The notes below the pieces were generated by a model. That model did not search any database. It saw only the letters and a program-made list of their open reading frames with translations, and was not told the DNA's origin. Positions 1-8,238 of a DNA stretch of 64,000 nt are shown one piece after another. Origin of the DNA: Microbacterium sp. LWO14-1.2 (GTDB taxonomy: Bacteria > Actinomycetota > Actinomycetes > Actinomycetales > Microbacteriaceae); NCBI RefSeq assembly GCF_038397715.1, contig NZ_CP151633.1, positions 2,604,001 through 2,668,000 on the forward strand, read 5' to 3'. How positions within the stretch are numbered: the stretch's first letter is position 1; the number at the start of each line of letters is the position of its first letter. Both the position numbers and the translations under genes were made by a program.

Positions 1-354
1 GCGCGCGCGGAACTTGCGCACCGTTGCCGCGACGACCGCACGGTCGAGCCGGGAGTCCGACACGAGCACCGACAGGTCGCGTGCGCCCAGCGCCGTCGTC
101 GCGGCGGTGAGCACCGGCATCGTGAACGCGCCCGGTGCGTTGAGGGTGAGCACGCCGATCGTGGCGCTGCGCCCCTGAGCGAGGAACTGACCCAGCGCGT
201 TCGGCTCGTAGTCCAGGCGCGCAGCGGCTTCGAGGATGCGCTCGCGAGTGGCGTCCGATGCCTTGCCCCCGCCGCGCAGCACCTTCGACGCGGTCGAGAC
301 GGAGACCCCCGCGATGGCGGCCACGTCCTTGAGGGAAATCGCTTTGCTTGACAT
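1..354 (-). CDS. LacI-family transcriptional regulator, N-terminal part (cut by window edge)
   Basis: The first 118 residues are visible and run in frame off the left edge of the window. The start ATG (352-354) is followed by a classic LacI helix-turn-helix, ISLKDVAAIAGVSVSTASKVL at about residues 6-25, a hinge helix region (residues 45-58, with YEPNALGQFLAQG) and the beginning of the periplasmic-binding-like effector domain (ATIGVLTLNAPGAF). It lies just downstream of, and in the same direction as, the sugar-uptake and glycan-breakdown operon, so it probably senses a sugar released by those enzymes. An operator-like sequence at 332-349 overlaps its first codons and suggests autoregulation. 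The family is sure; the ligand is unknown. Confidence 0.93.
   Translation of the reverse strand, partial: MSSKAISLKDVAAIAGVSVSTASKVLRGGGKASDATRERILEAAARLDYEPNALGQFLAQGRSATIGVLTLNAPGAFTMPVLTAATTALGARDLSVLVSDSRLDRAVVAATVRKFRAR
332..349. promoter_or_regulatory. LacI-type operator overlapping the regulator start
   Basis: AGGGAAATCGCTTTGCTT is centred on CG as LacI-family operators are. The 9-mer GGGAAATCG recurs exactly (on the other strand) in the operator at 8188-8205 and closely resembles the one at 8051-8068. It lies within codons 2-8 of the regulator gene, where bound protein would block its own transcription. It is inside coding sequence, so part of the match may be chance. Confidence 0.5.
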
Positions 355-389
355 CGCAGAACGATTGTAGCGATCCGGTGCCGCGACGC

Positions 390-1244
390 TCACTCGCGCG
401 GCCGGATCTCCCACGCCAAGCGGCTGCGGCGCTCGCCGCGGGCGGCCACCGTCACCGACCCCGACCCGAGGGTAGCCGTTCCGTAGGCGTCGGATGCCGG
501 CTCCAGGCCCACCGCGTCGACCGCGCCCCACCACGGGAACCCCGCGGAGCCGTGCCGTTCCTGCCAGACGAACAGGCGGGGGAGCAGCGCGGCATCCCAT
601 GTCAGCGTCAGGTCGAGCCCGGCCGACGCCGACGCGATCAGGACGCGTCCGGAGGCGGCGTCGAGGTCGTCGAACCGCGACCCGGGCGCAGCGACGATCC
701 GCACCGCGACACGCTCGGCGCCGTCGCCGCCGTCGGCCCCGAGCGTGACCTCGGCGTCGTCGAACAGCGCCCCCGCGAGCGCCGGGTGCTCGACCCAGAC
801 GACGTGCTGATCGCCGTCGCTCTCGTTGCGCAGCACCGTGTCGACGGTCACGCGTCCCTCCGAGACGGTCACCGTGCGGGTCACCCGCAGCGGCGCGGTG
901 CGCAGCAGCACCTCCGCGACGATCGCCGCGTCGCCCTCCGCGCGCACGTGCCAGGAGCGCCAGGCCGCCTCGCCGTGGAACGGCTGCTCCACGGCGGCCT
1001 CGGGTGACGGGTCGCCCGCGGCCGGGGTCAGCAGGTGCCAGCCGCCGGGATAGCGTCGATGCCATTCGGCGCTGCTCGACGGCATCCGCCACGCATCGCC
1101 CTCTCCGCCGAGCCCTTCGTCCGCCCAGGGGGTGCGCGCGAGCAGCTCGACGCCGTGCGCCCGGATCGACGAGATCGCCCCGCCGGCCCTCGTCACGGCG
1201 ACGCGGATGCCGTGCGAGGCGACGACCACGTCGTCCGTCGTCAC
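390..1244 (-). CDS. aldose 1-epimerase (mutarotase)-like sugar-binding protein
   Basis: This 284-residue protein has the make-up of the galactose mutarotase-like beta-sandwich superfamily: an N-terminal strand pair (GIRVAVTRAGGAISSIRAHG), a WHLLTPAAG segment around residue 75, a WVEHPALAG motif near 155 and many beta-prone repeats. Such proteins interconvert sugar anomers or bind sugars. It starts at GTG 1242-1244, sharing GTGA with the stop of the hydrolase upstream, and is the last gene of the operon. A cytoplasmic role in preparing the released sugar for the dehydrogenase or dehydratase is an inference. The exact subfamily is not clear to me. Confidence 0.7.
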   Translation of the reverse strand: MTTDDVVVASHGIRVAVTRAGGAISSIRAHGVELLARTPWADEGLGGEGDAWRMPSSSAEWHRRYPGGWHLLTPAAGDPSPEAAVEQPFHGEAAWRSWHVRAEGDAAIVAEVLLRTAPLRVTRTVTVSEGRVTVDTVLRNESDGDQHVVWVEHPALAGALFDDAEVTLGADGGDGAERVAVRIVAAPGSRFDDLDAASGRVLIASASAGLDLTLTWDAALLPRLFVWQERHGSAGFPWWGAVDAVGLEPASDAYGTATLGSGSVTVAARGERRSRLAWEIRPRE

Positions 1245-2530
1245 GGGGTCGACCGGCCGAGGTCGATCACGAACAGCGCATCGCCGGCGAACTCGGTCTG
1301 CTCGAGACGGATGCCGGGGGCGCCGTCGTGCTCGACCGGCGTGCACTGTGCCGCGTCGATCCGCCGGGCGTCGAGGTCGTACACGCGCACCGCGACGACA
1401 GCGGCGGGGTCGAGCCGCAGCGTGAGAGCGAACGACTCGGGCGCGTAGACCGCGACCCGGTCGCCTGCGCGCCCGACCACGGCTCCCGACGGCTCGTCCA
1501 CGAGCAGGTCGGCGGCCTCGTCGAGGTCGAACAGGACCTCGCCCTCGACGACCCGACGCAGGAAGCCGACGTCGTCGGCGCCGGGGAACTCCATGGCCAC
1601 CGAGAACGGGAACGGCATGCCGTGCACGTTCTCGGCCGTGAACGCGCTGCCGCGGCGGTGCCAGCTCCACACGCCGTGCGCGCCGTACCCGAGCCCCGCG
1701 GCCGCCCCGGCCACGACACCGGTCCAGCTGGCCCGCCGCACGTCCTCCCGCGAATGCCGCGCGCGACCGGCGAAGCGGCCCAGTCCCTCGTAGCAGGGCT
1801 CGAGGTTGATGATCGGCCGCGGCACCGAGAACGCCGCGTAGTGGCGCACGAGATCGCGGGGCAGGGTGTCCCACTCCTGGTTGTGCCCCGGCTGGAGCCC
1901 GTGCAGATCGAGCAGCTCCCCGTCGGCGACGGCCTCCGGCATCCGTGCCGTCGGCGTGCTGTGCCAGGTGACGAGTGCGTCGGGGGCGAGCCGGCGCACC
2001 TCCGCGGCGGCCAGCGAATACCGGGCGAGCGCGACCTCGGAGTCGAGGTCGTCGTCGCCCGAGACGATCCAGATCGGCGCGAACCGAGCGAAGCGCTCGA
2101 CGGCCCCGCGCACGTGGTCGAGGGTCTGCTGCTCGTCGAGCACCAGCTCGGGAGTGAGTCCCGCGCCCCAGGTCGCCGGCACGAAGTTGTTCCACAGCAG
2201 CACGAGCATCGGCGTGAAGCCGTGCTCGACGGCCTCCTGCAGCATCCGCTCCGCCCTCGGCCAGTACTCGGCGTCGCCACCGTCGAGGTCGAGGCGCCCG
2301 TCGCGGACGACGTACGGCGACAGCCCGCCCTCGGAGCGGTCGTGCTCGATCGGCAGCACGCTGATGAGCAGACCCGTGAAGCCCTGCCGCCGCCGCCGCA
2401 CGAGGTAGTCGGTCCACTCCTCGTCGGTCGGCCCGCTGAACGCGGCCCAGGTCGTGTCGGCGAGCAGGAAGGCGGGCGCTCCGTCGCGGAGCAGGGAGCG
2501 CCGGGAGGGCGCGAGGGACCACGTGGGCAT
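1241..2530 (-). CDS. DUF4038 apiosidase-like glycoside hydrolase
   Basis: The 429-residue protein looks like the DUF4038 (apiosidase-like, GH140-related) family: an N-terminal FLLADTTWAAFSGPT motif at about 20-34, a TIM-barrel core with WNNFVPATWGAGL and IWIVSGDDDLDSE near 155, and INLEPCYEGLGRF near 245, followed by a small beta-rich C-terminal domain. The Asp of SGDDD and the Glu of NLEPCYEG are the likely catalytic pair by position; this is inferred. It has no signal peptide, so it would cut imported oligosaccharides in the cytoplasm. ATG 2528-2530 was chosen because it precedes the conserved N-terminus. It overlaps the next gene by GTGA. Substrate could be apiose-containing or rhamnogalacturonan-type glycans; unproven. 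Confidence 0.75.
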   Translation of the reverse strand: MPTWSLAPSRRSLLRDGAPAFLLADTTWAAFSGPTDEEWTDYLVRRRRQGFTGLLISVLPIEHDRSEGGLSPYVVRDGRLDLDGGDAEYWPRAERMLQEAVEHGFTPMLVLLWNNFVPATWGAGLTPELVLDEQQTLDHVRGAVERFARFAPIWIVSGDDDLDSEVALARYSLAAAEVRRLAPDALVTWHSTPTARMPEAVADGELLDLHGLQPGHNQEWDTLPRDLVRHYAAFSVPRPIINLEPCYEGLGRFAGRARHSREDVRRASWTGVVAGAAAGLGYGAHGVWSWHRRGSAFTAENVHGMPFPFSVAMEFPGADDVGFLRRVVEGEVLFDLDEAADLLVDEPSGAVVGRAGDRVAVYAPESFALTLRLDPAAVVAVRVYDLDARRIDAAQCTPVEHDGAPGIRLEQTEFAGDALFVIDLGRSTP

Positions 2531-2565
2531 GCGAGTGCTTTCGGGAGGAGTGGACAGGGACGGGG

Positions 2566-3834
2566 TCAGGGGGCGATCAGGGCGCCGTCGGTGGAGCGGA
2601 CGCCCGCCGCCCAGCCGTCGTGGCCGGAGATGCCGGCAGGGAAGCGCGCCGCGGCGCGCTCGTCGAGGTCGACGCCCCAGCCCGGCGCGTCGCTCGGGGT
2701 GAGCCAGCCGTTCTCGATGTCGAGCATGCCGGGGAAGACCTCGTGGCTTGCCTCGTTGTACACGTGGCCCTCCTGCACGCCGAAGGCGGGGGAGGAGACA
2801 TCGAGCGCGACCGCCGCCGCGACGGCGAAGGGCGATGCGTCGCCCGGCGAGTGCCACGCGGTGCGCACCCCCTCGATGTCGGCGAGCACGGCCAGCCGGC
2901 GGGCGGCGCTGAGTCCGCCCACGTCGGAGATGTGCGCGCGCAGGTAGTCGACGGCGTGGGTCCGGACGAGACGGGCGGCCTCGGTGAACGACGTGGCCAG
3001 TTCGCCGACGGCCAGGGGCACCGACGAGACGGCCGCGACCTCGGGGAGGCGATCCCAGTGCTCGGGGGCGATCACGTCCTCGATGAAGAACGGGCGGTAC
3101 GGCTCGAGGTCGCGCAGCAGCGCGATGGCCTGGCGCGGCGAGAGGCGCGAGTGCACGTCGTGCAGCAGCTCGACATCGTCGCCGAGCAGCTCGCGCATGC
3201 GGGCGAAGAGCTCGGGGGTGCGGCGCAGATACTCGGACACCCGCCAGCCCTGCGGATTGCGGGCCCAGTCGTAGAGCCCGGGCGCGGGCGGCGCCCCGTA
3301 GTGGCCGATGCCCTGCTGCCCGGTCTGCACGCGGATGTGACGCAGCCCCGCGGCACGCAGCTGCTCCGCGTGCGCGGCCGTGGCCTCGGCATCCGGTCCC
3401 TCCGCGTGCAGGTACACCTCGGCCGCCGCACGGACCCGGCCGCCCAACAGCTCGTAGACGGGCATGCCCGCTCGTTTGCCGGCGATGTCCCACAGCGCCA
3501 TGTCGACACCGGAGAGCGCGTTGTTGCCCACCGGGCCCTCGCGCCAGTACGCGGAGAAGCGGATGAGCCGCGTCAGATCCTCGATGTCGCCCGGGTACCG
3601 GCCCACCAGCAGCGGACGGATGTGGTCGAGATACGCGACCACGGCCTGCCAACGCTGCGTGAACGTGGCGCAGCCGAGCCCGTAGAGCCCGTCGTCGCTG
3701 GTGAGCACCTTCACGACCACGAGCGGGATGCCCTCGGGTGCCGTGACGACGGCCTGAACGTCGGTGATGCGCACGTCGTCGCGTGCCGCCCAGGGCTGGG
3801 CGAACGTCGGGGGAGGGGGAGGGGCGTCGGTCAC
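2566..3834 (-). CDS. mannonate dehydratase-like enolase-superfamily enzyme
   Basis: This 422-residue enolase-superfamily dehydratase resembles the ManD subgroup (D-mannonate/D-gluconate dehydratases). Visible marks are the capping domain (YGLGCATFTQRWQAV), NALSGVDMALWDIAGKRAG near residue 110, metal ligands in LLHDVHSRLSP (Asp), FFIEDVIAPE (Glu) and PLAVGELATSF (Glu), and the ManD-type HISDVGGLSAAR and AWHSPGDASP motifs. It would dehydrate a sugar acid to a 2-keto-3-deoxy acid. The GTG start at 3832-3834 shares GTGA with the dehydrogenase upstream, which could supply the sugar acid. Rhamnonate or a uronate-derived acid are alternatives to mannonate. Confidence 0.85.
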   Translation of the reverse strand: MTDAPPPPPTFAQPWAARDDVRITDVQAVVTAPEGIPLVVVKVLTSDDGLYGLGCATFTQRWQAVVAYLDHIRPLLVGRYPGDIEDLTRLIRFSAYWREGPVGNNALSGVDMALWDIAGKRAGMPVYELLGGRVRAAAEVYLHAEGPDAEATAAHAEQLRAAGLRHIRVQTGQQGIGHYGAPPAPGLYDWARNPQGWRVSEYLRRTPELFARMRELLGDDVELLHDVHSRLSPRQAIALLRDLEPYRPFFIEDVIAPEHWDRLPEVAAVSSVPLAVGELATSFTEAARLVRTHAVDYLRAHISDVGGLSAARRLAVLADIEGVRTAWHSPGDASPFAVAAAVALDVSSPAFGVQEGHVYNEASHEVFPGMLDIENGWLTPSDAPGWGVDLDERAAARFPAGISGHDGWAAGVRSTDGALIAP

Positions 3835-4727
3835 GGGATGTTCCTCGTCGGGGTGAGAGACGGAGCGGACAGCGGGGCCGTCGCCGTGCCGTCGTGGATC
3901 GACTCCGCCGGCCGGAAGCCGAGCACGGTCGCCGCGACGCTCGCATCCACGAGGGGCGAGGACCCGTCCACGGGGGAATCGGCGGGGATGCCGGGGGCGT
4001 ACCGGGCGAGCAGCGCGCTCGTCGGCTCGCCGAGCAGCGTGTCGTCGGCGCTGAGCCCCGCGACGAGGACGCCGCTGCTCGTCGCCTCGATCGCGACGCG
4101 CACGGCCCTCGCGGCATCCGCCATCGTCAGGTACGCCCAGCCCTCGCGAGCCATCGACGCGGGGTCCTCGGCGACCTCGGCCGCCGCCCGTCGCAGCACC
4201 TCGGGCCACTTGACGAGCGGGAACCGCAGCGCGACCACGTCGATGCCGTGGCGGCGGTGCGCGTAGCGGGCGGTCTGCTCGTCGACCCCCTTCGACAGCG
4301 AGTAGGCGTCGCCGACGTCGGTCGGGGTGTCCTCCCGCAGCGGGAAGGACGGCGGGAACGCGCGGTGCGGGTTGTTCGGGTAGCCGAGCGCGTTGATGCT
4401 GCTCGCGATCACCGCGCGACGGATGCCGCGGCTGCCCGCCTGCTCGAGCACGTTGAAGGTGGAGTCGGTGTTCACCCGGAACACCTCGTACGGGGTGCCG
4501 AGGGACGGGTGCGGGATCGCGGCGAAGTGCGCCACGGCATCCGCTCCGTCGAGCGCGGCGGCGACGTCGTCGACCGAGGTCGTGTCGCCGACGAGCACGC
4601 GGTCGGCCGGGTGGTCGGAACCGTACGAGAGGGAGAGGGCGGTGATGTCGTAGCCGGCGCGGAGGAGCTCCGCGCTCGCGGCCCGACCGATCTCGCCGTC
4701 GGCGCCGGTGACGAGGACGCGGGTCAT
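3831..4727 (-). CDS. NAD(P)-dependent SDR, uronate dehydrogenase-like
   Basis: An extended short-chain dehydrogenase/epimerase of 298 residues. It has the Rossmann motif MTRVLVTGADGEIGRAA at the N-terminus, a conserved HFAAIPHPS stretch near 70, an ASSIN serine near 110 and the YSLSK catalytic Tyr-Lys near 145. Size and motifs resemble uronate or aldose 1-dehydrogenases of the NAD-dependent epimerase/dehydratase group. Its ATG overlaps the stop of the permease gene upstream (ATGA) and it precedes the dehydratase, suggesting sequential oxidation then dehydration of a released sugar. Which sugar (galacturonate, rhamnose or apiose) cannot be read from the sequence. Confidence 0.82.
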   Translation of the reverse strand: MTRVLVTGADGEIGRAASAELLRAGYDITALSLSYGSDHPADRVLVGDTTSVDDVAAALDGADAVAHFAAIPHPSLGTPYEVFRVNTDSTFNVLEQAGSRGIRRAVIASSINALGYPNNPHRAFPPSFPLREDTPTDVGDAYSLSKGVDEQTARYAHRRHGIDVVALRFPLVKWPEVLRRAAAEVAEDPASMAREGWAYLTMADAARAVRVAIEATSSGVLVAGLSADDTLLGEPTSALLARYAPGIPADSPVDGSSPLVDASVAATVLGFRPAESIHDGTATAPLSAPSLTPTRNIP

Positions 4728-5647
4728 CCCTTCACCCCTCCGGCCATGCTCGCGCCGCGCAGGAACTGCCGCTGGAACACGAGGAACAGCACCACGGGGA
4801 TGATGAGCGACAGGAAGAGCGCGGCCATCTGCACGCTCAACTCGGTCTGCGCCGCGAGGCGGGGCAGCGCCACCGACACCGGCTGCAGGTCGGGGTCGGG
4901 CAGCACGAGCAGCGGCCAGAGGTAGTCCTTCCACGAGGCCACGACCGACAGCAGCGCGACCACGCCGAGGATCGGCTTCGACAGCGGGAGCACGATGCTC
5001 CACAGGATGCGGAGGGCGCCGGCGCCGTCGATGCGCGCCGCGTCGTACAGGTCGGCGGGGATCGACTCGAGGAACCTCGCGATGATCAGCACGTTGAACG
5101 CCGTGGCGGCGGCGGGCAGCCAGATCGCCCACGGGGTGTTCAGGAGCGAGATCCCCAGCACGGGGAGCTCGCGCACCGTGAGGTACAGCGGAACGAGGGC
5201 GACGATGCCCGGCACGAACAGCGTCGCGAGGATCGCGGCCGAGAGCAGCTTGCCCCACTTCGGGCGCAGCACCGTGATGACGAAGGCGGCGGTGGTCGAC
5301 ACCACCAGCGTGGCCACGGTCGCACCGAGGGCGAGCACGGCGGTGTTGAGCAGGTAGTGCCCGATGCGGCCGCGCTCCCACGCGATGCCGATGTTCTCCC
5401 ACTGCACGACGCCGCTCGTGAAGAACGCGAACGGCTCGCGGATGAGGTCCTGGGTGGGGGAGACCGCGGCCAGCGCCAGCCAGACCAGGGGGCCGAGACC
5501 GGCGACGAGGAGGGCGACGAGCACGAGCGTCTGCACGATCGCGAGGGTCACGCGCACGACGGGGCGGCGGCGGTCGGAGTCGGAGATGTTGGTGCGGGGC
5601 GCCGGTGCGGTGTCCACGGCGCGACGAGGGCGGGCGAGGATGCTCAT
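4724..5647 (-). CDS. carbohydrate ABC transporter permease (MalG-type)
   Basis: A 307-residue inner-membrane permease with about six transmembrane helices. The EAA-loop signature is seen as DLYDAARIDGAGALRILWSIVLPL near residue 210, and the C-terminus ends GASMAGGVKG, typical of MalG-like subunits. The first helix begins near residue 35 after a charged N-terminal tail. The ATG (5645-5647) shares one base with the stop of the partner permease. With the upstream permease and binding protein it forms a sugar importer; no ATPase gene is present, so a shared MsmX/MsiK-type ATPase elsewhere is expected. Confidence 0.95.
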   Translation of the reverse strand: MSILARPRRAVDTAPAPRTNISDSDRRRPVVRVTLAIVQTLVLVALLVAGLGPLVWLALAAVSPTQDLIREPFAFFTSGVVQWENIGIAWERGRIGHYLLNTAVLALGATVATLVVSTTAAFVITVLRPKWGKLLSAAILATLFVPGIVALVPLYLTVRELPVLGISLLNTPWAIWLPAAATAFNVLIIARFLESIPADLYDAARIDGAGALRILWSIVLPLSKPILGVVALLSVVASWKDYLWPLLVLPDPDLQPVSVALPRLAAQTELSVQMAALFLSLIIPVVLFLVFQRQFLRGASMAGGVKG

Positions 5648-6576
5648 CAGGCGCTCCAGCGACGGGTCAGGCGGGTGTAGAGGAAGGCGAAGACGCACAG
5701 CACGGCGGCGAGCAGGACGCTCAGGGCGGTCGCCGCGCCGTAGTCGACCCGCACGAAGGCGTAGTCGTAGATCGTCATGAGCAGCGTCTTGGTCGCGCCG
5801 AGCGGGCCGCCGCCGGTGAAGAGGAACGGCTCGGTGAAGATCTGCATGGTGCCGATGACCTGCAGCAGCAGCATCGTGCCGATGATGCCGCGCATCTGCG
5901 GCAGGGCGACGTGCCAGACGCGGCTCCAGATGCCGGCGCCGTCGAGCTCGGCCGCCTCGTAGAGCTCGGTGGGGATGCTGGTGAGCGCGGCGATGTAGAT
6001 GATGACGGCCGTGCCGGCACCCGCCCAGGTGGTCTCGAGCACGATCGACGGCATCGCGAACGCCGGGGAGGTGAGCCACGGCACGGGGCCGATGCCGATC
6101 GCGCCGAGGATCGTGTTGAAGACGCCGTCGGACGACGGGTCGTAGAAGAACTTCCACAGCAGGATGGCGACGACCGGCGGCACCATGACGGGCAGGTAGG
6201 CGAGGGCGCTGAAGTACCAGCGGTGCCCGCGGAGCTCGGCGATGAGAACGGCGAGGGCGAGGGGCACGGGGAAGCCGAACACGATCGCGAGGAGCGTGTA
6301 GTACACGGTGTTCAGCGCGGCCTGGGGGAGCTGCGGGTCGGAGAGCACGTACGCGAAGTTCTCGATGCCGACCCACTGCGCGTCCTGACCGGGCGTGACG
6401 GTCTGCACGCTCATCACGAGAGACGAGACGATGGGGCCCCACGAGAAGTACAGGTAGACGAGGATCGCGGGGGCCGCGATGCCGAGGGCGACGAGTCCGG
6501 GGCGCAGGCGGCGCCAGCGACGGGTGGTCGCGGTCGGCGCGGAGCCGGTGCGACCGTGGGAGCGGTTCTGGAACAT
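5647..6576 (-). CDS. carbohydrate ABC transporter permease (MalF-type)
   Basis: A 309-residue permease of the MalF/UgpA type. It has an N-terminal charged segment, a first helix near 30-50, the helix-rich core (WYFSALAYLPVMVPPVVAIL near 120) and the EAA loop ELYEAAELDGAGIWSRVWHVALP near 205. The ATG start at 6574-6576 follows 76 bases after the binding-protein gene. It partners the MalG-type permease downstream to import the glycan fragments handled by this operon. Confidence 0.95.
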   Translation of the reverse strand: MFQNRSHGRTGSAPTATTRRWRRLRPGLVALGIAAPAILVYLYFSWGPIVSSLVMSVQTVTPGQDAQWVGIENFAYVLSDPQLPQAALNTVYYTLLAIVFGFPVPLALAVLIAELRGHRWYFSALAYLPVMVPPVVAILLWKFFYDPSSDGVFNTILGAIGIGPVPWLTSPAFAMPSIVLETTWAGAGTAVIIYIAALTSIPTELYEAAELDGAGIWSRVWHVALPQMRGIIGTMLLLQVIGTMQIFTEPFLFTGGGPLGATKTLLMTIYDYAFVRVDYGAATALSVLLAAVLCVFAFLYTRLTRRWSA

Positions 6577-6652
6577 CTGTTCTCCGGACGGGAGGGATCG
6601 GGGCGGGAGCGGTGTCCCGCCCCGATCGCGGTGGGGTGTGGCGACCTGACGG

Positions 6653-8017
6653 TCAGCGGCCGAGGCGACCCTGGACGTCGGTCTGCGCCTTCTCGAGCAG
6701 CGCCGAGATGTCGGCGTTCTCGTCGGTGAGCACGGCCTGGATCACGCCGTCGAGGGCGCCGTAGACCTCCTGCGCGTTGTTCACCGGCTCAGGGACGATC
6801 GGGATCTCGGTCGACGCTTCGAGGTACGGCGTGAAGTTGCTCGACGGCACGTTGATGTAGTCGGCGATCCACTCGAAGTACGTGTCGTACGCGTCGGTGT
6901 TGACGACCGCGAGTCCGGGCAGACCGGTCACGGAGCCGGCCTCGTTCGACGCCTTCGCATCGGCGACGGCGACGTCCTGGTCGAAGTAGCGCTCGAGGTA
7001 GAAGAACTTGATCCACTTCACCGCGGCGGCCTTCTCCTCCTCCGAGGCGTCCGGCTTCACGATCTGCACGCTGCCGCCGGACAGGGTGCCGTTGACGCCG
7101 CCGTCCTGCGGCATCCCGCCGATGCCGAAGTCCTCGGCCGGCAGCTTCAGGTTCTGCACGACGCCGTAGTAGCGGTCGGTCGCGGCGATCATCATGCCGA
7201 TCTTGCCCGCGGCGAAGTCCTGCCCCTGGGTGTCCATGTCGTACAGGGTGTTCGCGGGCAGGGTGCCGTCCTCGAAGCGCATGGCGTGCAGCAGTTCGAG
7301 GGCGTCGGTCGACGGGGTGTCGTCGAACGTGGCCTCGCTGCCGTCCTCGTTCTCGATCGTGCCGCCGAACGAGTACGTGATGCCGCTGAACTGCCATCCG
7401 CCGGTGTTCGCGGTGGTGAGGGCGGAGAATCCGGCAGCCCCGGTCTTCTCGGTGATCTGCTTCGCGGCCTCGCGCACTTCGTCCCACGTCGTGGGCGGTG
7501 CGTCGGGGTCGAGTCCGGCCGCCGTGAAGAGCGAGCGGTTGTACACGAGTCCGAACGAGTACGCGTTGGTGGGGACGGCGTAGACCTTGCCGTCGTCGTC
7601 CGACGCGAGATCGAGGATCGTCGGGTTCAGCGAGTCGAGCAGATCCTCCGAGCGGAGGGCGTCGGTGATGTCGGCGGCCTGCCCGCGCTTGATGAGGCCC
7701 TGCGGCTCGGTGAGGGGGACGCTGAGGACGTCGGGGAGCGAGCCGCCGGCCGCGAGGGCCTGGAACGTGCTGGCGTCGTACGCGGTCTCGACGGCCTCGA
7801 CATCGATGTCGGGGTTGGCCTCCTCGAAGGCGGCGACGCGCTCGTCGAAGTACTCGCGGTCCTCCGGGCGGTCCGCCGAGGGGCGGTCGCCGACCTGGAT
7901 CGTGATCTGACCGTCCGAGCCCGAGTCGGGCGACGGGTCGGACGAGCAGGCGGCGAGACCGGCGGCCAGGCCGCCGATGGCGACGAGAGCCGCGGCAGCG
8001 CGGATGCGCTTCGTCAT
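6653..8017 (-). CDS. sugar ABC transporter substrate-binding lipoprotein
   Basis: This 454-residue extracellular binding protein starts with a lipoprotein signal (MTKRIRAAAALVAIGG then AAGLAACSSD), with Cys24 as the likely lipidated residue. The body is a family-1 solute-binding fold (ITIQVGDRPSADRPEDREYF, FQALAAGGSLPDVLSVP, AAAVKWIKFFYLERYF). ATG 8015-8017 is preceded by GGAG eight bases upstream. It is the first gene of the minus-strand operon and delivers sugars to the two permeases. Its promoter carries a LacI-type operator at 8051-8068. Confidence 0.95.
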   Translation of the reverse strand: MTKRIRAAAALVAIGGLAAGLAACSSDPSPDSGSDGQITIQVGDRPSADRPEDREYFDERVAAFEEANPDIDVEAVETAYDASTFQALAAGGSLPDVLSVPLTEPQGLIKRGQAADITDALRSEDLLDSLNPTILDLASDDDGKVYAVPTNAYSFGLVYNRSLFTAAGLDPDAPPTTWDEVREAAKQITEKTGAAGFSALTTANTGGWQFSGITYSFGGTIENEDGSEATFDDTPSTDALELLHAMRFEDGTLPANTLYDMDTQGQDFAAGKIGMMIAATDRYYGVVQNLKLPAEDFGIGGMPQDGGVNGTLSGGSVQIVKPDASEEEKAAAVKWIKFFYLERYFDQDVAVADAKASNEAGSVTGLPGLAVVNTDAYDTYFEWIADYINVPSSNFTPYLEASTEIPIVPEPVNNAQEVYGALDGVIQAVLTDENADISALLEKAQTDVQGRLGR

Positions 8018-8050
8018 GGGAACTCCTTCGTTCGGGTGGTGCTGCTGTGC

Positions 8051-8103
8051 GGGAAAAGCGATTGCTCTACCGATGTCTACCAGGTGAGGCGCCGGTTCGT
8101 CAA
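8051..8103 (-). promoter_or_regulatory. promoter and LacI-type operator of the uptake operon
   Basis: On the minus strand a -35-like TTGACG (8103-8098) is followed after 18 bases by a weak -10-like TAGACA (8079-8074). Directly downstream lies GGGAAAAGCGATTGCTCT at 8051-8068 (plus-strand reading), a CG-centred site that aligns with the operator at 8188-8205 at 13 of 18 positions. A repressor bound here would block transcription start of the binding-protein operon. Confidence 0.55.
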
Positions 8104-8152
8104 AGCCAATCTTAACGACCGACGGAAGCCGCGATGACGGGCGTCTCGATGC

Positions 8153-8205
8153 TTGACAAGACTCCGCAACTGTCGCAAGGATGCCGTGGGGCAACCGATT
8201 TCCCC
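8153..8205 (+). promoter_or_regulatory. promoter and LacI-type operator of the surface-glycosidase operon
   Basis: A perfect -35 TTGACA (8153-8158) is followed after 18 bases by a weak -10 AAGGAT (8177-8182). The expected start point falls in GGGGCAACCGATTTCCCC (8188-8205), a CG-centred imperfect palindrome in which 14 of 18 positions are symmetric. Position and sequence suit repression by the LacI-type regulator at 1-354. Confidence 0.6.
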
Positions 8206-8238
8206 ATTTCATCGACCTTGGCTCGAAGAGGAGACAGA

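Noticed and set aside
1241..4117. A 958-codon minus-strand reading frame
   Set aside because: It is a read-through of the DUF4038 hydrolase frame upstream into shadows of the dehydratase and dehydrogenase genes, a common artefact at this GC content.
2620..4266. Long plus-strand frame opposite the dehydratase
   Set aside because: Its composition (Arg, Gly, Asp, Val-rich) is that of an antisense shadow and it has no recognisable motif.
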